Positions 17,669 through 25,403 of a DNA stretch of 64,000 nucleotides are shown piece by piece. This DNA comes from Hyphococcus sp. (lineage in GTDB: Bacteria; Pseudomonadota; Alphaproteobacteria; Caulobacterales; Parvularculaceae). Numbering within the stretch: position 1 is the stretch's first letter; each line of letters opens with the position of its first letter. The notes under the pieces were generated by a model. The model ran no database searches and had not been told where the DNA came from. It was given only the letters and a program-made list of their open reading frames with translations. The translations under genes were made by a program, and so were the position numbers. The DNA lies in assembly GCA_021776245.1 (NCBI GenBank), contig JAJFGF010000002.1, positions 1-64,000 of the forward strand, written 5' to 3'.

Positions 17669-17963
17669 CGTTGAGTCCCTGTTCCTCCGTTGTGTTCAGT
17701 TCTTCCCATTGGCGGCTGAGAATTGCCGTCGATGGGACATTTCCCCGAGCGGCGGATACTGGATCAACTTTCCGTGAAGTGGCAAGCTTTGGCGTCAGAA
17801 TTCGCAAAATTTACGCCAAATATGGTCTCATTTGTGGGTACATTCTTTCTCTTGTGCCGTTTTTCCCGCGCTCTTCACAGAACTGATTCGGGGGGTGATG
17901 TTTTCAGGAAGATGCAAACACGGCTCAGTTTAACGCGCGCGCGTTTTCCCGTTTCCGCACGCT

Positions 17964-18120
17964 CCGGGCGCGTCCGCAAAAAACCGGGGCACGCGGAATA
18001 TGAACAATGCGCCGCTGTTTATTTCTCAGCGAACTGTTCAAAGCGCTGCGCCGATGTTGAAACCGCGCTGGCTCTCCGGCGGCTACGGGATTCCCGCGAC
18101 GGAAGAAGAAGATGTTAGGT
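17964..18120 (+). pseudogene. longer yacG pseudogene (copy D)
   Basis: From about 17964 the frame reads SGRVRKKPGHAEYEQ, aligning with CPICKKPSLAAYEP of YacG, with both first zinc cysteines changed to Arg (TGC to CGC). A 26-base insert with CGCTG/CAGCG arms follows (about 18007-18032), then CSKRCADV is intact at 18033. One frameshift leads to RWLSGGYGIPATEEED. No start codon. The insert sits at the same codon position as in copy B. A REP unit and the RAYT gene follow directly. Confidence 0.78.
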
Positions 18121-18125
18121 GTGGG

Positions 18126-18156
18126 GTAGGGTGCATTAAGCGAAGCGCAATGCACC
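18126..18156. repeat. REP unit upstream of RAYT
   Basis: GTAGGGTGCATTAAGCGAAG followed by CGCAATGCACC forms an imperfect palindrome (GGTGCATT / AATGCACC). It begins right after the yacG fragment and ends 43 bases before the RAYT start. The same unit, inverted, lies after RAYT at 18744. Confidence 0.85.
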
Positions 18157-18199
18157 GTCCGATATTTCAACATACATCTAATTTTGATACAAAGGCGTC

Positions 18200-18724
18200 A
18201 TGCCCAATTACCAGCGCCTTTTCGTTCCCGGCGGGGACTATTTTTTCACGGTCAATCTGCTTGACCGGCGTCAATCTTTGTTGACCGAAAACATTGATGT
18301 TTTGCGCGAAGCATACTCTTATGTTGAAAAACGCCACCTGTTTGAAACGGTTGCACTCTGCGTCCTTCCCGACCATCTCCATTGCATTTGGCGATTACCG
18401 CCTGAAGATGAAGACTATCCGGTGCGCTGGCGCTTGTTGAAAGCGCGTTTTTCAAATTCGATTCCACGTTCGACCGATTCGCGCAAAGGCCGCCGCAAGG
18501 GAGAGCGCGGCATCTGGCAAAGGCGATATTGGGAGCACTTAATCCGTGACGCTGAAGACCTCGACCGCCATGTTGACTATATTCACTTCAATCCCGTGAA
18601 ACACCGGCTTGTCGATGACCCGGATGATTGGCCGTATTCCACATGGCATAGCTGGAAAAAGGAATTTGTACGGCCGATCAATACACCGCCAGGCGAATGG
18701 GACCCGTCAAACGAATTCGTTTGA
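18200..18724 (+). CDS. REP-associated tyrosine transposase (RAYT)
   Basis: A 174-residue protein of the IS200-like Y1 transposase superfamily, RAYT branch. Seen: the N-terminal YQRLFVPGGDYFFTVNL, the metal-binding HxH in LPDHLHCIW, and the catalytic tyrosine region DYIHFNPVKHRLV followed by DWPYSTWHSW, all hallmarks of the family. RAYTs nick and move single-stranded REP palindromes. REP units flank the gene in opposite orientations (18126, 18744), so the set forms a complete REP-RAYT cassette. Confidence 0.93.
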   Translation: MPNYQRLFVPGGDYFFTVNLLDRRQSLLTENIDVLREAYSYVEKRHLFETVALCVLPDHLHCIWRLPPEDEDYPVRWRLLKARFSNSIPRSTDSRKGRRKGERGIWQRRYWEHLIRDAEDLDRHVDYIHFNPVKHRLVDDPDDWPYSTWHSWKKEFVRPINTPPGEWDPSNEFV

Positions 18725-18743
18725 CCCTCTTGACGAAAGATAA

Positions 18744-18775
18744 GGGTGCATTGCGCTGCGCTTAATGCACCCTAC
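18744..18775. repeat. REP unit downstream of RAYT, inverted
   Basis: GGGTGCATTGCGCTGCGCTT followed by AATGCACCCTAC is the reverse complement of the upstream unit with one or two changes. It starts 20 bases after the RAYT stop. Confidence 0.85.
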
Positions 18776-18883
18776 AGCGCGAAGCGCCCTGCTTTAGATT
18801 GGAAACGGCGTGAGCGGGTATGATACCCAGCCCTGTGGGCTGGTTTTCGTGCATTAATTGGGAGAAGCTGTATTGAGATTGGA

Positions 18884-18928
18884 AGTAGGGTTGTTTATGC
18901 GTCCTCAGGACGCATAAACAACCCTACT
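18884..18928. promoter_or_regulatory. perfect 45-bp palindrome upstream of abiE (site 1)
   Basis: Two perfect 21-base arms flank a 3-base centre. The left arm begins AGTAGGGTTGTTTATG and ends GCGTCC; the right arm is its exact reverse complement. The inner part TGTTTATGCGTCC is shared, with few changes, with site 2. Likely operator for AbiEi, which in streptococcal AbiE binds two inverted repeats in its promoter. Confidence 0.75.
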
Positions 18929-18974
18929 CTGTGAAATAATTACCAGGCTGGTTTCAATTTCTTGATAATTTCTC

Positions 18975-19032
18975 TTGACGTTTATATCCATACCCTGTAT
19001 ATACGTCCTTAGGACGTATATACAGGGTATGG
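18975..19032 (+). promoter_or_regulatory. abiE promoter overlapping palindrome site 2
   Basis: A -35 box TTGACG (18975-18980), a 17-base spacer and a -10 box TATATA (18998-19003) precede abiEi. The -10 lies inside a second perfect 45-bp palindrome (18988-19032) with 21-base arms (CCATACCCTGTATATACG, then TCC) around a TTA centre. The end of the palindrome also overlaps the GGAGG ribosome site at 19031-19035. Binding here would block the promoter, and a folded transcript would hide the ribosome site. Confidence 0.75.
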
Positions 19033-19040
19033 AGGTGTAA

Positions 19041-19949
19041 ATGGCAAAGCAAATTCCCGGCACCTACCCGGAAAAACTGACGCGCGCAGGCGCATATTTG
19101 TCAGATTTGCTCGAATCCGCTGGCAAACCAGTGTTGACGCAATTCGAGTTCTTCCGGGTCATTTGGCGTATGTACCAGGAATCCGCCGACGAAAAGCTCT
19201 ATCTGCGTCACGATACTCCAACCCAGGACGACTATTCGCGTCTAAGACTCAATCTGAAAAAGGCCGGGGCTATAGGCGCGGATCGTGACTATGGCGCACG
19301 TATCATTCGGATACTGACAGTATCCGACCAGCCTGCAGAAAACATCGTCTGTCTGGTCGATCCGACCTGTTATGTCTCCCATCTGTCAGCGATGCAGCGT
19401 TGGGGGCTTACAGATCGAAATCCGGAGGCGCTAATACTGACGCGTCCAGATCGGAAAACTGCTCAAGCCCGGCTTCAATCCTATATGAACGATGCTCTGT
19501 ATGACGACGAAGAGAACCCTTTTCCGCTGAAGGTTGTCGCTCATCCGGCGCGTGTTCGCCGCCGCCGGGTTCAAATCTATGAGACCAAAAACGCGGGCGT
19601 CTGCTTAAAAAACCGGAGCGATGACATTCGCGTTGCAACCATAGGACAGACTTTTCTCGATACACTTCAAAAGCCGGATCTTTGCGGCGGCATGTCACAT
19701 GTAATTGAAGTCTGGGAAGAGCATGCATCGACTTACCTCGATGAAATCGTCACAGAAGTAGCGACTGCAACGAGCGGTCTCGTTAAAAGTCGGGCAGGTT
19801 ACATCATTGAAGAGCGTCTGGGGTTAAAGCACCCGGGCGTGGAGCCCTGGAAGGCGCTTGGCCAGCGCGGCAGCTCTCGAAAACTCGACCCGGCGAAAGA
19901 ATTTGCACCGACATTCTCCGAGACCTGGATGATCTCGCTCAATGTCTGA
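19041..19949 (+). CDS. AbiEi-type antitoxin / autorepressor
   Basis: A 302-residue protein of the type IV antitoxin AbiEi kind. An N-terminal winged-helix part (residues about 10-95; LTQFEFFRVIWRMY, DDYSRLRLNLKKAGAI) is followed by the AbiEi C-terminal region (CLVDPTCYVSHLSAMQRWGL). In studied systems the antitoxin represses its own promoter and counters AbiEii without direct contact. It overlaps the toxin start by 8 bases, with two palindromes upstream. It belongs to the larger ~300-residue AbiEi branch. Start ATG with GGAGGTG upstream. Confidence 0.85.
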   Translation: MAKQIPGTYPEKLTRAGAYLSDLLESAGKPVLTQFEFFRVIWRMYQESADEKLYLRHDTPTQDDYSRLRLNLKKAGAIGADRDYGARIIRILTVSDQPAENIVCLVDPTCYVSHLSAMQRWGLTDRNPEALILTRPDRKTAQARLQSYMNDALYDDEENPFPLKVVAHPARVRRRRVQIYETKNAGVCLKNRSDDIRVATIGQTFLDTLQKPDLCGGMSHVIEVWEEHASTYLDEIVTEVATATSGLVKSRAGYIIEERLGLKHPGVEPWKALGQRGSSRKLDPAKEFAPTFSETWMISLNV

Positions 19950-20817
19950 CGCGGTCCTCGAAATTGATGTCGCCAACTGGGTTGAACGAGCGAAAGCCGA
20001 CCCGATTGCATATCGTCAGCGTCAAGCAGTGGAAGTGACACTTAATGCAATCGCCATGACGGCGAAATTGAATGACAAACTCTATTTGAAGGGTGGCATT
20101 TTAATGGGACTTGCTTACGGCAGTCCGAGACAAACCGCCGATATCGATCTGACGACAGCATTCGAAGTCGGGCCCGAGATCGATGATCAGATAACCAAGT
20201 TGATGAATGGCGCATTGCCTCGCGCTGCAGCAAAAATTGGCTATGTCGATCTGATCTTGAAAGTTCACTCTGTAAAACGAATGCCAAAACACATTTTTGA
20301 AGACGCAGAATTTCCCGCGCTCAAAATGAAAATCGCCTTCGCAGAAAGAGGCACGCGTCAGGAAAAAATATTGGAAGAGGGCAGAGCCCCAAGTGTTATC
20401 GACGTCGATATCTCATTCAACGAAACCCTGCGTCAGATACAAATTCTGGAACTGACGGGTGGGCAAGAGCTGCAGGCCTACAGTCTTGTAGATTTAATGG
20501 CAGAGAAGTATCGCGCGATGTTGCAGCAAAAAGAGCGTAACCGGAACCGCCGCCAGGACGTTTATGATCTAAATCGATTGATTGCGGAAGGTGAGTTCGA
20601 TGATGCATTCCGAGCGCAATTGCTTGATGTATACGTTGAGAAATGCCGCTCACGTCATATCGAGCCAACGAAAGACTCGCTCGATGATTCTGAGATTAAA
20701 AAGCGTTCTGGCAGTGATTGGGAGACAATGAAGCTGGAGATCGGCGAATTGCCTGTTTTTGATGACTGCTATTCGAAAGTCACCGAATTCTATCGATCGC
20801 TGCCTTGGCGTAAGTAG
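19942..20817 (+). CDS. AbiEii-type nucleotidyltransferase toxin
   Basis: A 291-residue protein of the AbiEii/AbiGii family. Seen motifs: LYLKGGILMGLAYGSPR (Lys50-Gly-Gly) and TADIDL (Asp67, Asp69), the DxD metal site of the nucleotidyltransferase fold. The segment VDLMAEKYRAMLQQKERNRN with DVYDLNRLI follows, as in the family's KxR and later DxxD region. Related toxins add nucleotides to tRNA acceptor ends or transfer GTP and halt translation; AbiE gives phage resistance by abortive infection. It overlaps the antitoxin gene by 8 bases. Confidence 0.9.
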   Translation: MSDAVLEIDVANWVERAKADPIAYRQRQAVEVTLNAIAMTAKLNDKLYLKGGILMGLAYGSPRQTADIDLTTAFEVGPEIDDQITKLMNGALPRAAAKIGYVDLILKVHSVKRMPKHIFEDAEFPALKMKIAFAERGTRQEKILEEGRAPSVIDVDISFNETLRQIQILELTGGQELQAYSLVDLMAEKYRAMLQQKERNRNRRQDVYDLNRLIAEGEFDDAFRAQLLDVYVEKCRSRHIEPTKDSLDDSEIKKRSGSDWETMKLEIGELPVFDDCYSKVTEFYRSLPWRK

Positions 20818-20844
20818 CGCCTCCGGTGTGGGGCAGGCTCCAGC

Positions 20845-20922
20845 CCGCCATCGCAACGCCTGCCGCGGTCACAACAATGGCGGGTCGCGACCCGCCCTAC
20901 CGGTGACAGCCGGCTACTGCAC
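20845..20922. repeat. interspersed repeat, copy 1 (also at 24449)
   Basis: This block and 24449-24528 share CGCGGTCACAACAATGGCGG (TGCGGTCACAAC in the second copy), then GGTCGCGACCCGCC and a weaker tail. They lie in the same orientation and bracket 3.6 kb holding three genes. A shorter piece (GCTGCGGTCATAAC) also follows yacG at about 7675, and GGCGGGTCGCGACCC occurs near 22224. Confidence 0.75.
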
Positions 20923-21097
20923 ATTAATTTCACCGCTATGGATCATCACGCAAAACAAAGGAACTATTGAACAAAATCTCGAATTGTCGATACGTATTGT
21001 ATATCGCGTAGGGACAATAGGTATTTGAATAATATTTCATGTAATCTTAAAGTGCGAAGGTATTGCGACTCCCGCATTTGCATAGATAGGGAATGTT

Positions 21098-22081
21098 ATG
21101 TCTAGTCCAACACTTGTGGTTTGGATCGACGAGTTGCTCCGAGAATTTGACGCCGCACTGCTCAAACCAGGACAACTTGAATCTAATCTATCGCCGACAT
21201 GGAGTGAGGATGCCGCTACCGTCATCGCTGAGATATCTCCATCGGAAGCCAAAAATGAGAGTGAGCATTTTCAGGTGGAAGATGTGGGGGCGCAATTAAA
21301 GCGGTTGCGACGTCTCCTTATGCACAGGCATTCGATGGAAATTATTCCGGGCATGATCAATGATGCGATAACGAGCTCCCCATGGTTTAAACTTCAATTT
21401 GCGATTCTGATTTTTGTGTTCTTTTTTGCGACGGTTGGCGTCCTTGTGGTCGGCAATTCTGTCATCAATGTTCAAGAGAAAAGTCAACAAGCTGCCCTAG
21501 AAATACAAAACAATTCCGAAGAGATCGGAGAGCAGACAAAAAACTTTTTGGAGTCTTCCAAAGAGAGCACAAAAGAGCTCCAATCTGCAATATCGAAAGC
21601 AAAGGATGCTGAATCAGAACTTGTAAGTGTTCAAGATACCGTGCGTCAGGTCACAATCGATCAGGCGGCGCTCAAGGATAGCCTCGGCGAACGACAACAA
21701 GAAGTAAGGGTGTTACAAGAAGATGTTTCACAGATGGTTTTAGATGAGCTGAGACCTCAGTGGAAAACATTCGTGACAGCCGGTGGAATGGATACTGCAC
21801 ATAAGAAGTTGCGAGAGGACTGGGGCAACACAATTACAGCGCTGAAAATTGAGTTGGTGGATTCGCGGCGCTATGAGTTGAATACGTTAAACGAGCAATC
21901 GAAAAACCCTATCCGAATTTCTCACGGACACGATCAGTGTGTCATTGAGGGAGTTACCAGCGATGGATCGACATCCGATTGTAGGCTGACAAAGGATGAA
22001 GACGAGTGGATACTGATGAGTGAAGATGCCGCCTGTTATGTATCCTGCTATAACCTCAAGCTTGCTTTCGAACCGGGTTAG
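21098..22081 (+). CDS. membrane protein with periplasmic-type coiled coil, unknown function
   Basis: A 327-residue protein. Residues 1-100 are soluble, with an acidic region and then a basic patch (LKRLRRLLMHRHS). A single strong membrane segment (about 106-130, FAILIFVFFFATVGVLVVG) is followed by a long Gln/Glu/Lys-rich coiled coil (about 135-225). The C-terminal ~80 residues hold four cysteines (DQCVIEG, SDCRLTK, AACYVSCYN). No family was recognised. It lies between AbiE and other defence-type genes. Its lower GC content and A-rich codons differ from the core genes at 4-7 kb, suggesting transfer. Confidence 0.7.
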   Translation: MSSPTLVVWIDELLREFDAALLKPGQLESNLSPTWSEDAATVIAEISPSEAKNESEHFQVEDVGAQLKRLRRLLMHRHSMEIIPGMINDAITSSPWFKLQFAILIFVFFFATVGVLVVGNSVINVQEKSQQAALEIQNNSEEIGEQTKNFLESSKESTKELQSAISKAKDAESELVSVQDTVRQVTIDQAALKDSLGERQQEVRVLQEDVSQMVLDELRPQWKTFVTAGGMDTAHKKLREDWGNTITALKIELVDSRRYELNTLNEQSKNPIRISHGHDQCVIEGVTSDGSTSDCRLTKDEDEWILMSEDAACYVSCYNLKLAFEPG

Positions 22082-22266
22082 CGTCCCACAATGCATCGGA
22101 TGTCCAATTGGCTTTAGCCTGTTTAAAAACCGGCATGCGACGTGCGCGGCGAACTTCAGTCCGATCCACAAATTCCGCGCCGCAAGACTGAAACCCGGTG
22201 CATGTCGGCAATCGCAATCAAAAGGCGGGTCGCGACCCACTCTAAGCGGCAAAGCGGCGCGGGACT

Positions 22267-23040
22267 TTATACTCCGGATGCCTGAGTTAAACTGCTTTGG
22301 ACAATAGCCAATTTCAATTCATCTGATCTGATCCGAAAGAACGGATCCGTAACCTTCTCGAAATCAAATGATGGATCTGTCAGGAAAACAGCGCGGATTT
22401 CATGTTCGGGCTCAAAATAGACCGGCTTGATAAATGATTCGGTCAATGCGCGGTATGCGTGCAACGTAACCGCACCGGCGAACTCATCGGTTGGTACGAA
22501 TAGTTCTTTTTCTCCATATCGCACAACATCAACAACCATGGCTTTGATTGCAGTGTATCTCTCTGCAGCTTCACGATACAACGCAGGAAAAAATATATCC
22601 GTGTCAAGAACTACAAACTCGGTATTGTCGGAGTTTCCAAGGTAATTGCCGATTCCATGTTGCATAGCTTTGTGATGAACGGAATCGTATCTAAATCCTG
22701 TCGCGCAAAACAGCCAACCGTTATAAACGTCCTCAACGGTGAGACCCGTTCCACAATTGTAGCTCTGGATATTTATCAGGCCGAACTCTGGCAGGTCAAC
22801 TCTCGAATTTGCATCGGCAACAGTTGTGATCACTGACCCCTCATGTTGATCAATTGACAAAGCCTGATTTCCACCGTCGCCATCTTCCATTCCTCTGTAA
22901 TATTTGGAAGTGCCGATCTGGAAGCTGCCCTTGCAAACGTGATTGATTGCTTCTTTGTTGACATATTTCGTGATGTACTTTGGCAGCGGCGGGCCGAAAT
23001 TCTGTCGTCTTTCGTTCACGCTGGCCGTTATGAATATCAT
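22267..23040 (-). CDS. uncharacterised protein of a defence-type island
   Basis: A 257-residue soluble protein, no signal peptide or membrane segment. The N-terminal half reads KYVNKEAINHVCKGSFQIGT, then SKYYRGMEDGDGGNQA, a layout (Lys-Tyr, short helix, then Tyr-Arg-x-x-Glu-Asp) reminiscent of DUF2971-like proteins. This is a loose resemblance, not a firm call. The C-terminal part contains PVYFEPEHEIRAVFL, where E/H residues could be functional. It is on the minus strand, alone. Base composition resembles its neighbour at 21098. Confidence 0.6.
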   Translation of the reverse strand: MIFITASVNERRQNFGPPLPKYITKYVNKEAINHVCKGSFQIGTSKYYRGMEDGDGGNQALSIDQHEGSVITTVADANSRVDLPEFGLINIQSYNCGTGLTVEDVYNGWLFCATGFRYDSVHHKAMQHGIGNYLGNSDNTEFVVLDTDIFFPALYREAAERYTAIKAMVVDVVRYGEKELFVPTDEFAGAVTLHAYRALTESFIKPVYFEPEHEIRAVFLTDPSFDFEKVTDPFFRIRSDELKLAIVQSSLTQASGV

Positions 23041-23419
23041 GAGATTCCTTTACCTTGGTCGGGCCGAATTCTGGCGGAATTCCCTGTCACCAAGTCGAAA
23101 ATAGGTATTCTACCATCAACTTAAAGAGGAACTGTTTCGAATTCCTGGCGTTGATCTTTGGAGCGCAAAGACTCAAAGTACTGCCTCCGACATAGCTCCG
23201 GTTTAACCCCGCCATTGCGACGTTTGCTGCTGAAAGAATAGAGCGCAGTGCATGAGAATGGATTGCGGGTCATCGATGGTCGAAAGCATGCTTTCGACGG
23301 AACCATCGATCCCGCAATGACACTTGTGGGAAGGCGGCGCCCCACGCCCCGCCCTTGTCTGTCAAAATCATGCGTTATTGAATTGGCAGGTGAGGTCCCA
23401 TGCCCCCCAACCGATAAAC
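23041..23419. other. intergenic stretch with a long inverted repeat at 23262-23318
   Basis: No gene seen. ATTGCGGG and ATCGATGGT (23262-23280) pair with ACCATCGAT and CCCGCAAT (23302-23318) around an inner palindrome CGAAAGCATGCTTTCG. It is the same kind of intergenic palindrome as at 1876, based on a GTCATTGCGGG core. Confidence 0.6.
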
Positions 23420-24355
23420 CTATTTTCCAGCTGCAGCCTTCAGCGTTTTCAATCGTTTTTCGCACGCCGTTTTAACCAGCGTCGCCAGGGTTTCCGCACG
23501 CGCGCCGAGCCAGGTCAGTTCTTCCTCGGTGATTTTGTAATGTTTTGAATAACGCGCCTTGACGTAAGCTTCTTTCAGCAGTTCGAAGCTGCGGCGCTGG
23601 AATCTGTCTTCGTCGGGCCAGATATCGCGAAAGCGTTCGTCCTTTTCCTCGGCCAGAGACCGCAGGCGGCGGACATTATGCGTAGACGGACTGTAGAGAG
23701 TCGTTGTAAGCAAATAGCAAGCGTAGAATCGCTCGACTGCCTGGTGGAGCAAGAATGCAGCTTCTTTCGGTCGTTTGTCGCCAAGCGCAGTACGAAAAAG
23801 ACGATCGTACTGATATTCGCCTGCAGACATCCACTCCTCGAAATATTCCTTCGCTGCCGCATACGCTTCTTTCGGTTTCAGCGGTTTGGGATCGACAAAG
23901 CGATGACCGCCAAGCTCGTAAAGCGCGGCGCCCTCGCGAATGATGTCGGTGAAAAAATACCGGCCCAGCGCCAGCTGGTTGTTCACGTCGGCGAGGGAGT
24001 GAACAATCAGTCCAATGGGCGTCTTAATTGTTTTGTCGCGGATGATGCGATCCTCGGCCTTGTACCAGTAGGTCGCCATGTCGGTGAGCTGCTTGAAATT
24101 GACGACAATCAGCAAATCGAAATCGCTCTGATAGCCTTTCGCGGTCTTGCCCGCTTCATCGACCCAGTCGCCGCGGGCATAGGAACCAAAGAGCACGATC
24201 TTTAAAATCCGGCCCTTCTGGATATAGATTTTTTGGCTATTGCCTTTAGCGAGATCGAATTCCTCAAACAGGATTTCCTGAATGCGGGCCAGCTCGCGCT
24301 GCTTTTTCTCCGGCAGATGATCGATCTCTGTTTTCATGAAATTCAAGGGCGGCAT
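23420..24355 (-). CDS. MNT nucleotidyltransferase fused to a HEPN domain
   Basis: A 311-residue protein. The N-terminal half is a minimal nucleotidyltransferase: VLFGSYARGDW (Gly57-Ser58) and SDFDLLIVV (Asp78, Asp80). The C-terminal half (about 165-300) is a HEPN helical domain, with FLLHQAVERFYACYLLTTTL and ARYSKHYKITEEEL. Separate HEPN-MNT pairs are toxin-antitoxin modules in which the MNT enzyme AMPylates the HEPN RNase. Here both parts are in one chain and the RxxxxH RNase motif is not clear, so a toxin activity is uncertain. No ribosome site clearly decides between ATGs at 24355 and 24337. Confidence 0.85.
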   Translation of the reverse strand: MPPLNFMKTEIDHLPEKKQRELARIQEILFEEFDLAKGNSQKIYIQKGRILKIVLFGSYARGDWVDEAGKTAKGYQSDFDLLIVVNFKQLTDMATYWYKAEDRIIRDKTIKTPIGLIVHSLADVNNQLALGRYFFTDIIREGAALYELGGHRFVDPKPLKPKEAYAAAKEYFEEWMSAGEYQYDRLFRTALGDKRPKEAAFLLHQAVERFYACYLLTTTLYSPSTHNVRRLRSLAEEKDERFRDIWPDEDRFQRRSFELLKEAYVKARYSKHYKITEEELTWLGARAETLATLVKTACEKRLKTLKAAAGK

Positions 24356-24448
24356 GGGGAGGGTTCCGGGCGGATGACTATGGCGCTCGAATCTATACTG
24401 ACCCGCCGCGCGACGCCAGTAGCGCCGCCGACTTCGCGCGGGTTATAA

Positions 24449-24528
24449 CCCGCCATCGCATCGCCTGCTGCGGTCACAACAATGGCGGGTCGCGATCCGC
24501 CTTACGGGGCGGCAGCTGGCTGCTGAAG
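24449..24528. repeat. interspersed repeat, copy 2 (also at 20845)
   Basis: CCCGCCATCGCATCGCCTGC, then TGCGGTCACAACAATGGCGG and GTCGCGATCCGCC repeat the block at 20845 in direct orientation. An upstream GCGGGTTATAACCCGC palindrome (about 24438) resembles GGCGGGTTTTAACCCGCC at 39058. Confidence 0.75.
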
Positions 24529-24608
24529 CGTGGCATTATTATGCCGTCTCTGCGGCGTAAATGTCGGCTACACTGGGAGCGCATTTTCAAAAATAGAAAG
24601 GGCTTTCC

Positions 24609-25178
24609 ATGGTCAGCGAAGTCGAGTGGGTAGAGTCTCTGAAGACCGCAATTTCAGCGTCATTTGTGCAAGATGAAATTATTGTCCAGACGCGCAAGCG
24701 CCTTCCATATGAGTTTCACATCGATCGATATGCGGATGAGAAACAAGGCCAATATTCAGTGTCAAATCCTGTCTTTTCTACGAACGCTTATCAAACAGAC
24801 ATGATATTGGTCGAACAACAGCACGGGTCGAATGGATGGATTCCGCGTGTGGTCGTGGAGTTTAAGTTCGGCTCGGTGACAACTCACGATGCGTTGACCT
24901 ATTCCACAAAAGCGGCCACTCACAAAAACGTACATCCGTATTTGCGATATGGATTAGTTATCGGCGGATTCAATAAGCCCGTGCCAACACGAGTTATTAG
25001 GCATGGTCAGCATTTTGATTTTATGGCGACTATTTCTTCAGAAAGCCTGACGAATGGAGACCAAACGAAGCTAACGTTGTTGCTGAAAGAGGAGGTGGCG
25101 GCATCGAGAACAATAGGAAAAATGATTCGTGAAAAAAATGACGCCTGGCTTATTCATCGACAACTTTCGATAAAGTGA
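24609..25178 (+). CDS. putative stand-alone PD-(D/E)XK nuclease
   Basis: A 189-residue protein. Around residues 60-90 it reads YQTDMILVEQ and VVVEFKFGSV, giving Asp64 and Glu84-x-Lys86, spaced and set in hydrophobic strands as in PD-(D/E)XK nucleases. THDALTYSTKAATHKNVHPY then YGLVIGG would form the following helix and strand. No methyltransferase or DNA-recognition gene is adjacent. It may be a restriction-type or repair nuclease; the fold call is inferred from the motif only. It lies at the end of the AbiE/MNT-HEPN island, directly after the repeat at 24449. Confidence 0.65.
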   Translation: MVSEVEWVESLKTAISASFVQDEIIVQTRKRLPYEFHIDRYADEKQGQYSVSNPVFSTNAYQTDMILVEQQHGSNGWIPRVVVEFKFGSVTTHDALTYSTKAATHKNVHPYLRYGLVIGGFNKPVPTRVIRHGQHFDFMATISSESLTNGDQTKLTLLLKEEVAASRTIGKMIREKNDAWLIHRQLSIK

Positions 25179-25403
25179 CGCGCCGAACTGCTGAAATTTG
25201 TTGTTGTCGGAAGAGAGTAAATATGACATTTGTCTTAGCTAATCAGAGACATGGGTAGGATTACTTCGACGGGGCAGGCCACTGAGTTGACAATCTGCGA
25301 TAGCCCCTCGAGCGTAAGGCCAAGTTAAACCCACCATCACCACCACCCAAACCCGCCTCAACGCCCAACACCCACCCCGCGACTTGCGGCGTCTCACGCG
25401 CTC

